From: Sulfolobus sp. E5-1-F
GTDB lineage: Archaea; Thermoproteota; Thermoprotei_A; Sulfolobales; Sulfolobaceae
Length of the DNA: 64,000 nucleotides
Direction of reading: 5' to 3'
NCBI RefSeq assembly: GCF_009601705.1
Contig: NZ_CP045687.1
Location: 2,082,001 to 2,146,000 of the forward strand
Shown: piece after piece, positions 34,284-44,134 of the stretch
Numbering within the stretch: position 1 is the stretch's first letter
Layout: each line of letters starts with the position of its first letter
Program-made: the position numbers and the translations under genes
The notes under the pieces: model-generated
Told to the model about the DNA's origin: nothing
Database searches by the model: none
What the model saw: only the letters and a program-made list of their open reading frames with translations

Positions 34284-35762
34284 ATGAATTGGGACGAAAG
34301 GAGGCTAAAAATCGTTGAAGAACTAAGAAAAAATGGTATTGAGCCATATCCTCATAAATACGAAATAACCCATTCGATCAAAGATATTAAACTTCTTGCC
34401 TTATCACAAGGTAACAAATCTCATGAACCGTTTATGTTTAATATATCTACAGCGGGACGTGTAGCTAACATAAGAAGGCATGGAAAAGCATCATTTGTAG
34501 ATATATTTGATGAAGGTGAGAAATTACAAATATATTTGAGGGTTGATGAGCTTAAAGAGAAATATGACAGATTCTTCACATATGTTGGTAGAGGAGATAT
34601 AATAGGTGTAAAAGGCGATTTATTCTATACGATGAAAGGAGAATTAAGTCTACTTGTAAAGGATTATCAGTTATTATCGAAAGCCCTTATAGAGCCTCCA
34701 GATTGGTCTAAGCTTTCCCCAGAATTTAGATATGCACATAGATATGTTGATTTCCTCTATAACGATAACGCTAGGAGGGCTATGGAAATAAGATATATGA
34801 TCATAAGAGAAATTAGAGAGTTTCTCTATTCTAAAGGCTTTATCGAAGTTGAAACGCCTATAGTTCAACCAGTATATGGTGGGGCATTAGCAAAACCGTT
34901 CAAAACGCATGTAAATTACTTAAATGAAGATTGGTACTTAAGAATAGCATTAGAATTGTACTTAAAAAGATACATAATAGGTGGATTTAACAAAGTTTTC
35001 GAAATAGGGAAGGTCTTTAGAAATGAAGATATCGACGTAACTCATAACCCCGAATTTACTCTCTTAGAGCTCTATTGGGCGTACGCCGATTACAATGATA
35101 TAATGAATTTAACTGAAGAGTTGCTTAAAAGTGTGATCAAAAAGGTTACAAATAGTACTAAGATAGTATATGGAAAATATGAAATAGACTTCGAAGCTCC
35201 CTTTAGGAGAATTAGCATGTATGATTCTTTATCTGAAGTTTTAGGTAAGAATATTGAAAATATGAGTGATGATGAACTTAAGGAGTTAATGAAAAGATAT
35301 AATTTGATTCCTAGAGGAAATCAGTATGTTAGAGGACTAATGATAGAGAAATTATTCGATAAACTAGTTACACCTACTTTAACCAACCCAACCTTTGTAA
35401 CTGATTATCCAATAGAGACTACACCTCTTTGTAAACCGCATAGGAATAAACCTGGACTAGTAGAAAGATTTGAGATGTTCATAGCGGGCATGGAAGTTGC
35501 AAATGCGTACACGGAACTAAATGATCCTATATTGCAAGATAAATTGTTTAGAGAAGAACAAGAGATGTTTAGAAGAGGTGATGAGGAGGCTCATCCTTAC
35601 GATAAGGACTTTGTTAGAGCCTTAAGTTATGGAATGCCACCTACTGGAGGTTTAGGTATTGGCATAGACAGAATAGTTATGTTAGTAACAAATAATTATA
35701 GCATCAAAGAAGTTATTCCTTTCCCCATGATAAGTAGTAAGGTTATCCTAGAGGACGATTAG
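34284..35762 (+). CDS. lysS: lysyl-tRNA synthetase, class II
   Basis: This class IIb synthetase has about 492 residues. It has an N-terminal OB-fold anticodon-binding domain (about 40-145, with [18 protein letters not shown]) and the catalytic core with motif 1 ([17 protein letters not shown]), motif 2 ([18 protein letters not shown]) and motif 3 ([13 protein letters not shown]). ATG 34284 is preferred over the two TTG codons just before it. It ends 20 bases inside the convergent site-2 protease gene. Some archaea use a class I LysRS; this one uses the bacterial/eukaryotic form. Confidence 0.95.
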   Translation: MNWDERRLKIVEELRKNGIEPYPHKYEITHSIKDIKLLALSQGNKSHEPFMFNISTAGRVANIRRHGKASFVDIFDEGEKLQIYLRVDELKEKYDRFFTYVGRGDIIGVKGDLFYTMKGELSLLVKDYQLLSKALIEPPDWSKLSPEFRYAHRYVDFLYNDNARRAMEIRYMIIREIREFLYSKGFIEVETPIVQPVYGGALAKPFKTHVNYLNEDWYLRIALELYLKRYIIGGFNKVFEIGKVFRNEDIDVTHNPEFTLLELYWAYADYNDIMNLTEELLKSVIKKVTNSTKIVYGKYEIDFEAPFRRISMYDSLSEVLGKNIENMSDDELKELMKRYNLIPRGNQYVRGLMIEKLFDKLVTPTLTNPTFVTDYPIETTPLCKPHRNKPGLVERFEMFIAGMEVANAYTELNDPILQDKLFREEQEMFRRGDEEAHPYDKDFVRALSYGMPPTGGLGIGIDRIVMLVTNNYSIKEVIPFPMISSKVILEDD

Positions 35763-36897
35763 AGAGGAATATAGCAAATATGAAAATCAGGAGGAACAGT
35801 GACTGTAAATAATACGAAATTTTTTCACCATTTCTTTCACCTAATACTCTCTTTAATAATTCAGTAAAGAGTTTTCCTCCATCGGTTATTATAAGAGGAG
35901 CAGCGTTAAACACAGCCAAGCTGAAATTCACTATAAACAACCATGTAAAGAAAGTTAAAATCACAACTAAATAATCTGGAATATAGTATGTTACATAGAC
36001 ACCTAAAAGGTGATCAGGAATGTTAACAGTTACGTTACTTAAAGTACCATTAGGATGTTTAAGAGTTATAAGGACGGTATTGTATTTATAAAGAAGTTGA
36101 TGAAGCTGAGATAATGTCGTTACACGATAACCATTTATGTAATATATTACGTCTCCTGCGTGAATTGATGCGTTAGCAGCCGGAGATCCATTAACTATCC
36201 CCTCTATTATTATTCCTTGAGAGAGTGATGAGGGTAAATATGGAAGTTCGAATGATAACGGAAGCGCTATTAATGCCAAAACTAAATTAATTACTATTCC
36301 TGCAGCAATTATTTTAAGTTTTGCATCAGATGTGGATTTATTAAAATCATCTTCATCTGGTTCTACAAATGCTCCAGGGAATATTCCAAGTAACAGAACT
36401 CCTCCATTTTTTACCTTTACGTTATTTGATGTGGCAGATAATGCGTGAAAAATCTCATGTATAGCTACTGAAACCCCTATCGCTAGTAGTATATATGGTA
36501 ATTGAGAAATACTTATCGTTAAACCTGGAATTATTGGTTTTAGTGCTATTGTTGGAGTTTGATTGGGTTTGATGGTCAACATTTCTACTATTACATATAA
36601 TATTGTTGAGATCCCCGCTATCATAAGTAAGAAACCTACAGGTAGGGCAATTTTTTCATAAATCCTATAACCTTTTGATCTGGAAAATTTTGGAAACCAA
36701 TATTCTCTGGCTTTTTTCCTCCATAAAATAAAAAATGGATAAACGGTTAGGTTATATTTCTCTAGTTTTCTTCTTAAAATATAGATGATCAGCCAAAAAG
36801 ATAAGAAAATCGTTACAGCTAGGTATATTTGATCCACAAATCTAATAATGTATTTAGAAATTAAAAAGATGTGCAAATAGAGTATACTAAACGTCAT
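35743..36897 (-). CDS. site-2 protease family membrane metalloprotease (M50) with PDZ domain
   Basis: This integral membrane zinc protease has 384 residues. The HExxH site is in [12 protein letters not shown] (about residues 144-155) and the third ligand region is [14 protein letters not shown] (about 329-342). A PDZ domain lies between them ([30 protein letters not shown]). Such proteases cut membrane proteins, for instance anti-sigma-like factors or signal peptides. The start is uncertain: ATG 36897 overlaps the divergent nucleotidyltransferase gene by 27 bases, and a TATA-like TTTAATA (36906-36912) suggests initiation further inside, for example at TTG codon 8 or GTG codon 21. Confidence 0.88.
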   Translation of the reverse strand: MTFSILYLHIFLISKYIIRFVDQIYLAVTIFLSFWLIIYILRRKLEKYNLTVYPFFILWRKKAREYWFPKFSRSKGYRIYEKIALPVGFLLMIAGISTILYVIVEMLTIKPNQTPTIALKPIIPGLTISISQLPYILLAIGVSVAIHEIFHALSATSNNVKVKNGGVLLLGIFPGAFVEPDEDDFNKSTSDAKLKIIAAGIVINLVLALIALPLSFELPYLPSSLSQGIIIEGIVNGSPAANASIHAGDVIYYINGYRVTTLSQLHQLLYKYNTVLITLKHPNGTLSNVTVNIPDHLLGVYVTYYIPDYLVVILTFFTWLFIVNFSLAVFNAAPLIITDGGKLFTELLKRVLGERNGEKISYYLQSLFLLIFIFAIFLSNRPLG

Positions 36898-37527
36898 TGG
36901 AAGGTATTAAATGACAAGAGGAAGAAGGCTATTGAAGTTCTTTCGCTTATAAAACAATATGGAATGGAAGGGTACGTTTATGGTTCTGTAGCCCGAGGTG
37001 ATGTAAATGAGAAAAGTGATATAGATATTATAGTTTTTAACCCCAATCAAATTCTATTGGATACGCTAAATGTACATCATAAATATATTATTCAGGCTAC
37101 GCCTAATTCCATACCTAAGGCCTATCTATCATTAGATGAAGAGGAAACTGTAGTTATTTCCTTTCCATTAGGCAGATTAAGAAGAAATGAGATTGAATTT
37201 TATTCATTTGGTGGTTTAGTAAATTTAAAGGATCTTCTAGAAAATAGACGAGTCCCTGGCGTTAATAAGAAATTAATGTTAATAATCCCAACAGAAAATG
37301 GCCATATGGAAATTCCATTAGAAGGAAATGAGGATTACGCTTCAAAACTTCTTAAGATATCATTAGATACTATAATGGAAAGAAAAAAGCTATTGACAAA
37401 GAGAATTGAACGAGGACATACCGGCATCTTTTTAAGATATGATTTAAGCGGCAATGAAAGTATTTACGACGCGTTTAATAGGATGTATAAGTCCAATAAA
37501 TTTTTCAAGAGGATGGTAGATGTCTGA
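36871..37527 (+). CDS. nucleotidyltransferase-domain protein
   Basis: The 218-residue protein has the DNA polymerase beta-like nucleotidyltransferase signature VYGSVARGDVNEKSDIDIIV (about residues 36-55), with the metal-binding Asp pair in DIDI. It is larger than the minimal MNT toxin-antitoxin enzymes and lacks a neighbouring HEPN gene, so a toxin system is unlikely. The C-terminal half is conserved-looking, with SLDTIMERKKLLTKRIERG. GTG start. It overlaps the DUF1122 gene by eight bases. Confidence 0.8.
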   Translation: MQIEYTKRHWKVLNDKRKKAIEVLSLIKQYGMEGYVYGSVARGDVNEKSDIDIIVFNPNQILLDTLNVHHKYIIQATPNSIPKAYLSLDEEETVVISFPLGRLRRNEIEFYSFGGLVNLKDLLENRRVPGVNKKLMLIIPTENGHMEIPLEGNEDYASKLLKISLDTIMERKKLLTKRIERGHTGIFLRYDLSGNESIYDAFNRMYKSNKFFKRMVDV

Positions 37528-38098
37528 GCTTAATGGAGTAAGTCTTAGTTCCTACTATAAGTTAAAAGTAAGAGATTTGAAAAACACTCATATAAAGGAA
37601 CTTGTGTCATTTAATCTTGTATTAAGTGATGATAGATTAATAGGTAAATGCAATTATTTTAAAGGCAGGGGTTATTACACTCCTTGGTTAGAGATAGACT
37701 ATTATCCTATTTTAAGAAAGGAAAATCTGGAGGAAAATTTTTTCAAAATCATCTATAACTTCCTCTCTCCGGGAAGCAAACTATTTGTAACCTACATTAG
37801 GGATAATGAAACTCGTGAGATGTTATACAAGGGTGCTCATCCAGTTGAAACTCCTTTAGGTTTATCACTATTATTAGCAGGTTTCACCTGGTTTAAGGAT
37901 TGGTATTTTCCCGAGGGTGGTAATGAGGGTTTTCCTAAGCTGCAGTCAAATAAACCCCTTAACGGTGATGAGGGGATTAGGCAGTTGGAAATAATAAGAG
38001 AAGAAATTAAAAACGTGAATATACTCAAAAGAATAGATGAGTTAATTGACCATTATAGGAAATCCAGAGATAGGATTATACACTGGGAAATTACCTAA
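37520..38098 (+). CDS. DUF1122 archaeal conserved protein
   Basis: The 192-residue protein has a mixed alpha/beta pattern. Features are WLEIDYYPILRKENLEENFF, the strand KLFVTYIRDNETREML, and the motif GAHPVETPLGLSLLLAGFTWFK with a PEGGNEG loop, which I associate with archaeal DUF1122 (possibly a GNAT-like fold). The function is unknown. It lies between a nucleotidyltransferase and a radical SAM gene and overlaps the latter by 53 bases, so the three form one operon. Confidence 0.7.
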   Translation: MSELNGVSLSSYYKLKVRDLKNTHIKELVSFNLVLSDDRLIGKCNYFKGRGYYTPWLEIDYYPILRKENLEENFFKIIYNFLSPGSKLFVTYIRDNETREMLYKGAHPVETPLGLSLLLAGFTWFKDWYFPEGGNEGFPKLQSNKPLNGDEGIRQLEIIREEIKNVNILKRIDELIDHYRKSRDRIIHWEIT

Positions 38099-39098
38099 AG
38101 GATGTGAACTCTGTAGACTAGGAGGTAAATTAGTCCTCTTTATCACTGGTGAATGTGATGATAACTGTTATTATTGTCCCGTAAGTGACGATAGATTTGG
38201 AAAAAATAGGATATTTGCAAATGAAACCGAAGTAAAAGACACTATGGACATAATATATGAGGCATATAGGATGAAAGCTCTAGGTGCTGGAATAACAGGT
38301 GGTGATCCTATTCTTGAAATAGGCAGAGTAACTCAGATTATTGAGGAGCTAAAGAATGAATTCGGTTCGGATTTTCATATCCATCTTTATACTACTGGAC
38401 GTTATGTTAATGACGATGTAATGAAAGAGCTGGTTTATGCAGGATTAGATGAGATACGATTTCACCCAATAAAAGAGGTATATTTAAATGCAGTAAAGAT
38501 AGCTTTAAAGTACGATATTGATGTAGGTCTAGAATTACCAGCTATTCCTAATGAGGGGGATAAAATTGTCAGATTGGTTAAATGGGCTGAGGAAAACAAT
38601 GTTAAGTTTGTAAATTTGAATGAACTAGAGCTAAATGCTAGGAACTATTTAAATCTAAATAGTAAAGGTTTTCATGCTAAACATGGAATAACGGGAGTAG
38701 AAGGTAGTTTTGATACTGCCTTTGATGTTCTAAAAAAATTTGAGGAAAACAAAAAGATTACTGTCCATTATTGCAGTTCTATTTATAAGGATCTGGTCGA
38801 AACTAGAACTAGATTTTTTAGAATAATTAAATATAATTCAAAACCGTATGAGGAATATACTAATGAGGCCACGATTGTAAGAGCAATAGTTAAAACCAAT
38901 TATAAGATTCCCTTATTGGAGAATTTTGGAGAATTTAATGGCTCAGGTGAATATTCTGTTTCGCCAAGTATTATCAAAGATCTATTAAATGAGTACGCTA
39001 ATTTAATAGATGAAATCTATATAGTTGAGGAACATCCGGATTCCAGAAGATTGAGAGTAGGAGAAAAACTAATTTATTCTAAATCTAAGAATTGCTAA
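38046..39098 (+). CDS. radical SAM protein
   Basis: The 350-residue enzyme binds a 4Fe-4S cluster through C-x3-C-x2-C in [13 protein letters not shown] (about residues 36-48). A second pair of cysteines just before it ([19 protein letters not shown]) is typical of a pyruvate-formate-lyase-activating-like archaeal subgroup. SAM binding is suggested by [10 protein letters not shown] and the TIM-barrel strands that follow ([19 protein letters not shown]). The substrate is unknown. TTG start inside the DUF1122 gene. The 3' end overlaps pelota by 30 bases in the opposite direction. Confidence 0.85.
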   Translation: MTIIGNPEIGLYTGKLPKGCELCRLGGKLVLFITGECDDNCYYCPVSDDRFGKNRIFANETEVKDTMDIIYEAYRMKALGAGITGGDPILEIGRVTQIIEELKNEFGSDFHIHLYTTGRYVNDDVMKELVYAGLDEIRFHPIKEVYLNAVKIALKYDIDVGLELPAIPNEGDKIVRLVKWAEENNVKFVNLNELELNARNYLNLNSKGFHAKHGITGVEGSFDTAFDVLKKFEENKKITVHYCSSIYKDLVETRTRFFRIIKYNSKPYEEYTNEATIVRAIVKTNYKIPLLENFGEFNGSGEYSVSPSIIKDLLNEYANLIDEIYIVEEHPDSRRLRVGEKLIYSKSKNC

Positions 39099-40103
39099 TA
39101 TGCCAGTAAGATTCTTTAGCTCAAAATAGATTGGTGATTCCCTAGGCACTAATATTATTTCTCCTCTTTTATTTTCTATATCTTCAAGGAGTCTTTCAAC
39201 TGTTAGCCTCTCTTGATCATTTGAAGATAATAGGTCTTCGATTATTAAAACTGTTTCTACTGCACCCATTTCAACAGCATTCTTTACTTGTTCTAAGCCA
39301 TAGGTTACTAGTTCTGGCTGTTTAGCCAAAAGTTCCATAGCCTTTTCCATTTTCTTGGTTCCAATTGCAATCTCATAATCTTCCATTATCTTGTCTATTA
39401 TATCTCTCTTTAATATCTCGTGAAGGCCAGCTCTAGTGGCAGATGATACACTATCAATATAAATCTTTTTATTTTTTAAAATATTATTTAGTTTTTTAGC
39501 TACTTCCTCTTTAAAGAACCCTGGGCCAGCTAATAGTATAGCATCTGGATTGTATTGTTTTACATATTCTGCAACCTCTATTGCAACTTCTAACGCATTT
39601 TGGTCTATTATTCCTTCTTCCTCACTTAACGATCTTAATAATTTCTCCGAGAGTATTTTTATTCCTTGGTCAAACGGTATTGCAATTAAATATTCATCAA
39701 AATCTGCTAATACAATTATTATCTTGCTTCTCTTACTACTTTGCCTCTTAAGTTTATCTAACGCATACTTACTCCATTGTTGTTTTACGATGATAATCTC
39801 ATCTCCTATATCCAAATTGATAGTGTGATGAGCTCCCCTTATTCCAAATTTTTCGGGTGCGTCTTCTATAATTCCATGGATTCGTAATCTATTGGTAAAC
39901 TCTTGGAACTCTGTATAATCTACTTTAAGAACAATTGTCATTGGTATTCTTCTACTCTCTTTTCCTAATCCTATGTCTCGAGTAGTTTTTGCTACTACTT
40001 TATCATCTTTTTCTATAATTAAATGTAAAATCCACAAATCGTCTTCTGACTCTACATGTAATTTGATTGCTTGACGCTTCTCATCAAATTCTAATATTCT
40101 CAC
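39069..40103 (-). CDS. pelA: aPelota, ribosome rescue factor
   Basis: This archaeal Pelota/Dom34 protein of 344 residues recognises stalled ribosomes with an empty or mRNA-filled A site and works with aEF1A and ABCE1 to split them. It has an N-terminal Sm-like domain (1-130, with [14 protein letters not shown] and [16 protein letters not shown]), an eRF1-like central domain ([14 protein letters not shown]) and the C-terminal L7Ae-like domain (about 240-344, ending [24 protein letters not shown]). In archaea it also serves in tRNA quality control. It is convergent with the radical SAM gene. Confidence 0.93.
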   Translation of the reverse strand: MRILEFDEKRQAIKLHVESEDDLWILHLIIEKDDKVVAKTTRDIGLGKESRRIPMTIVLKVDYTEFQEFTNRLRIHGIIEDAPEKFGIRGAHHTINLDIGDEIIIVKQQWSKYALDKLKRQSSKRSKIIIVLADFDEYLIAIPFDQGIKILSEKLLRSLSEEEGIIDQNALEVAIEVAEYVKQYNPDAILLAGPGFFKEEVAKKLNNILKNKKIYIDSVSSATRAGLHEILKRDIIDKIMEDYEIAIGTKKMEKAMELLAKQPELVTYGLEQVKNAVEMGAVETVLIIEDLLSSNDQERLTVERLLEDIENKRGEIILVPRESPIYFELKNLTGILAILRFRIN

Positions 40104-40121
40104 AAATTATAGTTTCATAGT

Positions 40122-40577
40122 ATGGTAATTATAACTGATGCAACAGAGGCAGATTTAGGTCAGATATTCCAAATAGAGAAGGAAAGCTTTGAAGATCCGT
40201 ATCCCTATTCGTTATTAAGAGCGTATTTGTTTATTGCGACTAAACTTTATTTAGTTGCTAAAGAGAGAGAGAAAATAATAGGATATATAATAGGTGTAAT
40301 TCAATATGGTTATAGAGGGCACATAATTTCAATAGCTGTAAGACCCGCATACAGAAAAAAAGGTGTTGGTACTAAACTATTGAATGAGATTGAAGAAAGA
40401 TTTAAGCAGAATGGAGTAAAATACTCCTATTTAGAAGTCAATATTAATAACCTTTCCGCAATTTCCTTCTATCGAGAAAATGGTTATCTTGTAGCTTATA
40501 TACGTAGGAATTATTATGGTAAAGGTAAGCATGCATTTGTGATGATGAAGAATTTATATTATAAATTTTTAGATTAA
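40122..40577 (+). CDS. GNAT N-acetyltransferase (RimI-like)
   Basis: The 151-residue acetyltransferase shows GNAT motif A with the acetyl-CoA pyrophosphate loop VRPAYRKKGVGTKLL (about residues 68-82) and motif B around YLEVNINNLSAISFYRENGY. Sulfolobus modifies many protein N termini; the main Ard1 enzyme is encoded elsewhere, so this one likely serves another protein target such as a ribosomal protein. It starts at ATG 40122, 18 bases from the divergent pelota start, so their promoters overlap. Confidence 0.85.
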   Translation: MVIITDATEADLGQIFQIEKESFEDPYPYSLLRAYLFIATKLYLVAKEREKIIGYIIGVIQYGYRGHIISIAVRPAYRKKGVGTKLLNEIEERFKQNGVKYSYLEVNINNLSAISFYRENGYLVAYIRRNYYGKGKHAFVMMKNLYYKFLD

Positions 40578-40628
40578 TTGTTAGAAACTTTGAATAAATT
40601 AAAAAGCCAGTCATTTGGTTAGTAATAT

Positions 40629-42920
40629 ATGATTAAGGATTTCTTTATATTAGACTTCTCCTATGAAATCAAAGAAAACACCCCATTAATTTACATTTGG
40701 GCCGTTGACAATGAAGGGAATAGTTGCGTTGTTATAGAGAGAAATTTTAAACCATATTTTTATGTTGTATACGAGGGTAATGAGAGGGAAATAATTGAAA
40801 ATATAAGAAAGAATTGTGAAACTGTCCAAATTACTAAAGTTAAAAGGAAATACTTAGGCAATGTTGTAGATGCTCTACTTATACAAACTTTCACACCTGC
40901 TCAAATTAAGAGATGTAGAGAAAAGATCAGTAAGACAAACAATATAAAGGGTGTATTTGATGCCGACATAAGGTTTACTATGAGATACTCAATCGATTTC
41001 GATTTAAGACCATTTACTTGGTTTAGAGCTGAAGTGAGCGAGATAAAGCCAGAGGGTTTTCGCACAAAAAAAGTATATATTTTAGATAAGATTCTCTCGC
41101 AATATGAAGGTAAGATACCAGAATTAAAGGCTATTGCTATCGATTTTCAGATCTATAGTAAATATGGATCCTTGAATCCTAGAAAAGATCCAATAGTAGT
41201 TTTAAGTTTGTGGAGCAAAGAAGGTGGCATACAGTTTAGCTTAGATGAAGATGTGGACGATCTCAAAATTATAAGAAAATTTATTGACTACATATTAAAT
41301 TATGATCCTGATATAATATATGTCTTTGATATAGATATTTTTCACTGGAAATATATTATGGAAAGAGCCAATTCGTTCGGAATAAAAGTAGATGTAGGGA
41401 GGAAAATAGGCTCCGAAGTGAGTCAAGGTAGCTATGGACACTACTCTGTTTCTGGAAGGCTTAACGTAGATTTAGCTGGTTTACTAATAAATGAGAAGTC
41501 GACTTCCCATGTAGATTTGAACGACATAGCAAATTATTTAGGTATATCTCCTAAGCGTTACTCGTTAAAGTGGTACGAGATTTCGAGATATTGGGATAAC
41601 GAGAAGAATAGAGATTTAGTCAAACAATATAGTCTAGAAAATGCTAAATCTATTTATTTATTAGGTAACTTTCTATTATCAACTTATAGTGAATTGGTTA
41701 AGGTAATTGGCCTACCTTTAGATAAATTATCAGTAGCGAGTTGGGGAAATAGGATCGAGGCTTCACTAATAAGGATTGCTGCAAAATCTGGGGAGTTAAT
41801 CCCAATTCGAGTGGATAATCTTAATAGTTCTTCAAAAATAAAGAAAATCGTTATTGAACCAAAAATTGGTATCTATAATGATGTTTATGCTGTTGATATA
41901 TCATCAATTTATCTATCAGTAATAAGAAAATTTAATGTAGGCCCAGATACTTTAGTCAAAGGAGAGTGTGACAATTGTAATGTTTCCTCAATCTCTAATC
42001 ACAAATTTAAGAGAGAACCGTCGAGTCTTTATAAAACATTTTTGCAAGAACTAAATAATATTCGTGATACTAAAAACTCAAAGGCAATTGAGGAATTAAT
42101 GTCATCATTTTACGATTATATTCATTGGACAAACTCAAGGTGGTACTCAAAAGAGATTGCAAGTGCAGTTGACGAGTTGAGTTATGAAATAATTAATTCT
42201 ATCGTAGAGCTAATTAAAAACTCGGGTTTTGAAGTCATTTTAGCTAATGATCTCTTATTATTTGTGAAAGGAGGATCTAGAGATAAACTTAATGAGTTAA
42301 TATTGAAGATAAATAGCCTATATGATCTCAGCCTTAGGGTAATGAAAACCTACAGCTCATTGCTAGTTTTAGGCAATGATAGGTACGCTGGGTTATTAGA
42401 AGGAGATAAGATAGATATTGTAAGAATAGGTAAAGAAGATATGTATCTTTGTGAATTACTTAAGAATATAAAAAGAAAAATTGTAGAAGAGATATTAACT
42501 AGCAAAGATATTAGGAAAGCAGTAAAGTTAGTTAAGTCCACTATAATCAAGCTGAGAAGAGGTGAATTCGATATCGAAGAATTAATAACTTGGATTAATA
42601 TAGAAAGAGATCTTAGTGAGTATAATAATCAATTACCTTTTGTAGCTGCTGCAAGAAAAGCAATTCAATCTGGTTATTTAATATCTAAAAATTCAAAAAT
42701 AGGTTATCTTATAGTAAAAGGTCATGGTAGCATTCATGATCGTGCCGAACCTTTCTTTTTTGTCAAAGAGAAAAACAGGGTAGATATTGAATATTACATT
42801 GATCAACTGCTCAAAGAATCTCTAAAGATTCTTGGACCTTTAGGAGTAACTGAGGAGAGTTTGAAAAAAACTAATATAACTGATATATTGGATATGTTCG
42901 GAGCTTCTAAGAAGAAATAA
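40629..42920 (+). CDS. family B DNA polymerase 3 (PolB3/Dpo3-like), catalytic motifs degraded
   Basis: The 763-residue protein has family-B architecture: N-terminal domain, 3'-5' exonuclease domain (about 165-345) and palm/fingers/thumb (about 415-763). Length and neighbours (pelota, dnaG) match S. solfataricus Dpo3. Key residues are changed. Exo I is IAIDFQI (Glu to Gln), Exo II DIDIFHW lacks the Asn-Asp pattern, and Exo III is YSLENAK (Asp to Asn). Polymerase motif A AVDISSIYLS keeps one Asp, motif B lacks the Lys and NSxYG, motif C is LANDLLLF instead of YxDTD, and KKRY is NDRY. A non-catalytic, structural or accessory role is therefore likely. Weak activity has been reported for Dpo3. Confidence 0.85.
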   Translation: MIKDFFILDFSYEIKENTPLIYIWAVDNEGNSCVVIERNFKPYFYVVYEGNEREIIENIRKNCETVQITKVKRKYLGNVVDALLIQTFTPAQIKRCREKISKTNNIKGVFDADIRFTMRYSIDFDLRPFTWFRAEVSEIKPEGFRTKKVYILDKILSQYEGKIPELKAIAIDFQIYSKYGSLNPRKDPIVVLSLWSKEGGIQFSLDEDVDDLKIIRKFIDYILNYDPDIIYVFDIDIFHWKYIMERANSFGIKVDVGRKIGSEVSQGSYGHYSVSGRLNVDLAGLLINEKSTSHVDLNDIANYLGISPKRYSLKWYEISRYWDNEKNRDLVKQYSLENAKSIYLLGNFLLSTYSELVKVIGLPLDKLSVASWGNRIEASLIRIAAKSGELIPIRVDNLNSSSKIKKIVIEPKIGIYNDVYAVDISSIYLSVIRKFNVGPDTLVKGECDNCNVSSISNHKFKREPSSLYKTFLQELNNIRDTKNSKAIEELMSSFYDYIHWTNSRWYSKEIASAVDELSYEIINSIVELIKNSGFEVILANDLLLFVKGGSRDKLNELILKINSLYDLSLRVMKTYSSLLVLGNDRYAGLLEGDKIDIVRIGKEDMYLCELLKNIKRKIVEEILTSKDIRKAVKLVKSTIIKLRRGEFDIEELITWINIERDLSEYNNQLPFVAAARKAIQSGYLISKNSKIGYLIVKGHGSIHDRAEPFFFVKEKNRVDIEYYIDQLLKESLKILGPLGVTEESLKKTNITDILDMFGASKKK

Positions 42921-44115
42921 TGTCAATAAACGTTAATATGTCAACGTTTGGTGGTCTCTTGTTTATTCCACCAATTCTAGCCCCTATTATCATCTTAACA
43001 TTCTTCTGAGACGCCAGATCTAATAGTCTCTGAGTTATCACTCCGTCAAATACTATGTATGCCACCTTATTGTCTTCATAAGCCTCTAGTTTAGGTATTA
43101 TATCTCGCACCTGAACTCTCTCAATTAAATTCCAATTATTATTATAGAGAACGCCTTCTAGAGTCCCTGGAAGTTTTTTGATCTCTTCTAAAACGTTCTG
43201 TGGCAAAGTTATCTGTACGAGCTGTTGCGAAGCTTCAGATTGAATTGGCTTTTCCTCTTTTGCAATCACGTTTTTAGCTATTGCTTCTTCTGCCTCTTGA
43301 ATCTTCTTCAGATATTGAGTTAGTGGCATCATATTAGATAGCGCTTTTGCGATCTCTTTCCCTGTTAGCTCCTCTACTTCTCTTCCTACCGGTGCTCTTG
43401 CCACATAATCTATCTTTACATTATTGCTCAATAATTCTTTGAGTATTAGATCTCCACCGTGATCTCCGTCTAAAAACGCTATTACTGTCTTCTTCATCTT
43501 AGATAGGTTAACGACTGTGTCTGGTATCCTTGATGTTGCTCCCTCTATAGCTATTACGTTTTTATAACCATATCTTAATAAGTTTATTACATCAGCTCTT
43601 CCCTCTACAATTATCAAATTAGGATCTTTATCTACGTCTGGACCGGCAGGTAATTTCTCTGGTCCATACTCTGTTATTTCACCTACCTTTACTGCACTAC
43701 TTATCTCGTTTATTACCTCCTTTATATCTAACGATTTCTCTTTACTCCAGCTTGATAAAATTCCTTTTGCTCTTTCTATGATTTTTTTAAGTTTTTCAGC
43801 TCTAATGTCTTCTATTTCTATAAGTTCAAATTTTGAATTATATGGCCCTACCTTATCTACACTTTCAACCATCGCAGCAATTAACGCAGTCTCAATCCTA
43901 TCTAAGTTAGATGGTATTATTATTTCTCCTTCGCTTTTTCCTCCTTTGGTTTTAATCTCTACGATAATTCTTCCTAATCTTCCTTTATCTTGTAATTCTC
44001 TTAGGTCAAATTCATCTCCAAACAAGTTTTCAGTCTGACCAAATATTGCTCCTATTACATCGGTTTTTTCAACTATACCATCTACTTCAAATTTTAACTT
44101 TATATCATATTTCAT
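42907..44115 (-). CDS. dnaG: DnaG-like primase / exosome subunit
   Basis: The archaeal DnaG has about 402 residues with the TOPRIM domain. Seen are LIIVEGRADVINLLRYGYKN (catalytic Glu, about residues 170-189), then AIEGATSRIP, and the acidic pair in IAFLDGDHGGDLIL (about 214-227). In Sulfolobus it has primase activity in vitro and is a stable component of the RNA exosome, binding Csl4 and poly(A). ATG 44115 is preferred, because AGGTGAG lies seven bases before it and the GTG at 44127 is part of that site. The 3' end overlaps polB3 by 14 bases. Confidence 0.93.
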   Translation of the reverse strand: MKYDIKLKFEVDGIVEKTDVIGAIFGQTENLFGDEFDLRELQDKGRLGRIIVEIKTKGGKSEGEIIIPSNLDRIETALIAAMVESVDKVGPYNSKFELIEIEDIRAEKLKKIIERAKGILSSWSKEKSLDIKEVINEISSAVKVGEITEYGPEKLPAGPDVDKDPNLIIVEGRADVINLLRYGYKNVIAIEGATSRIPDTVVNLSKMKKTVIAFLDGDHGGDLILKELLSNNVKIDYVARAPVGREVEELTGKEIAKALSNMMPLTQYLKKIQEAEEAIAKNVIAKEEKPIQSEASQQLVQITLPQNVLEEIKKLPGTLEGVLYNNNWNLIERVQVRDIIPKLEAYEDNKVAYIVFDGVITQRLLDLASQKNVKMIIGARIGGINKRPPNVDILTFIDIISS

Positions 44116-44134
44116 TTGTAAGCTCACCTTTACA

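Noticed and set aside
36871-37527. MNT-HEPN toxin-antitoxin pair with the nucleotidyltransferase
   Set aside because: The protein is much larger than MNT antitoxins and no HEPN gene is adjacent; the HEPN-like gene at 57543 is 20 kb away and lacks the RNase motif.
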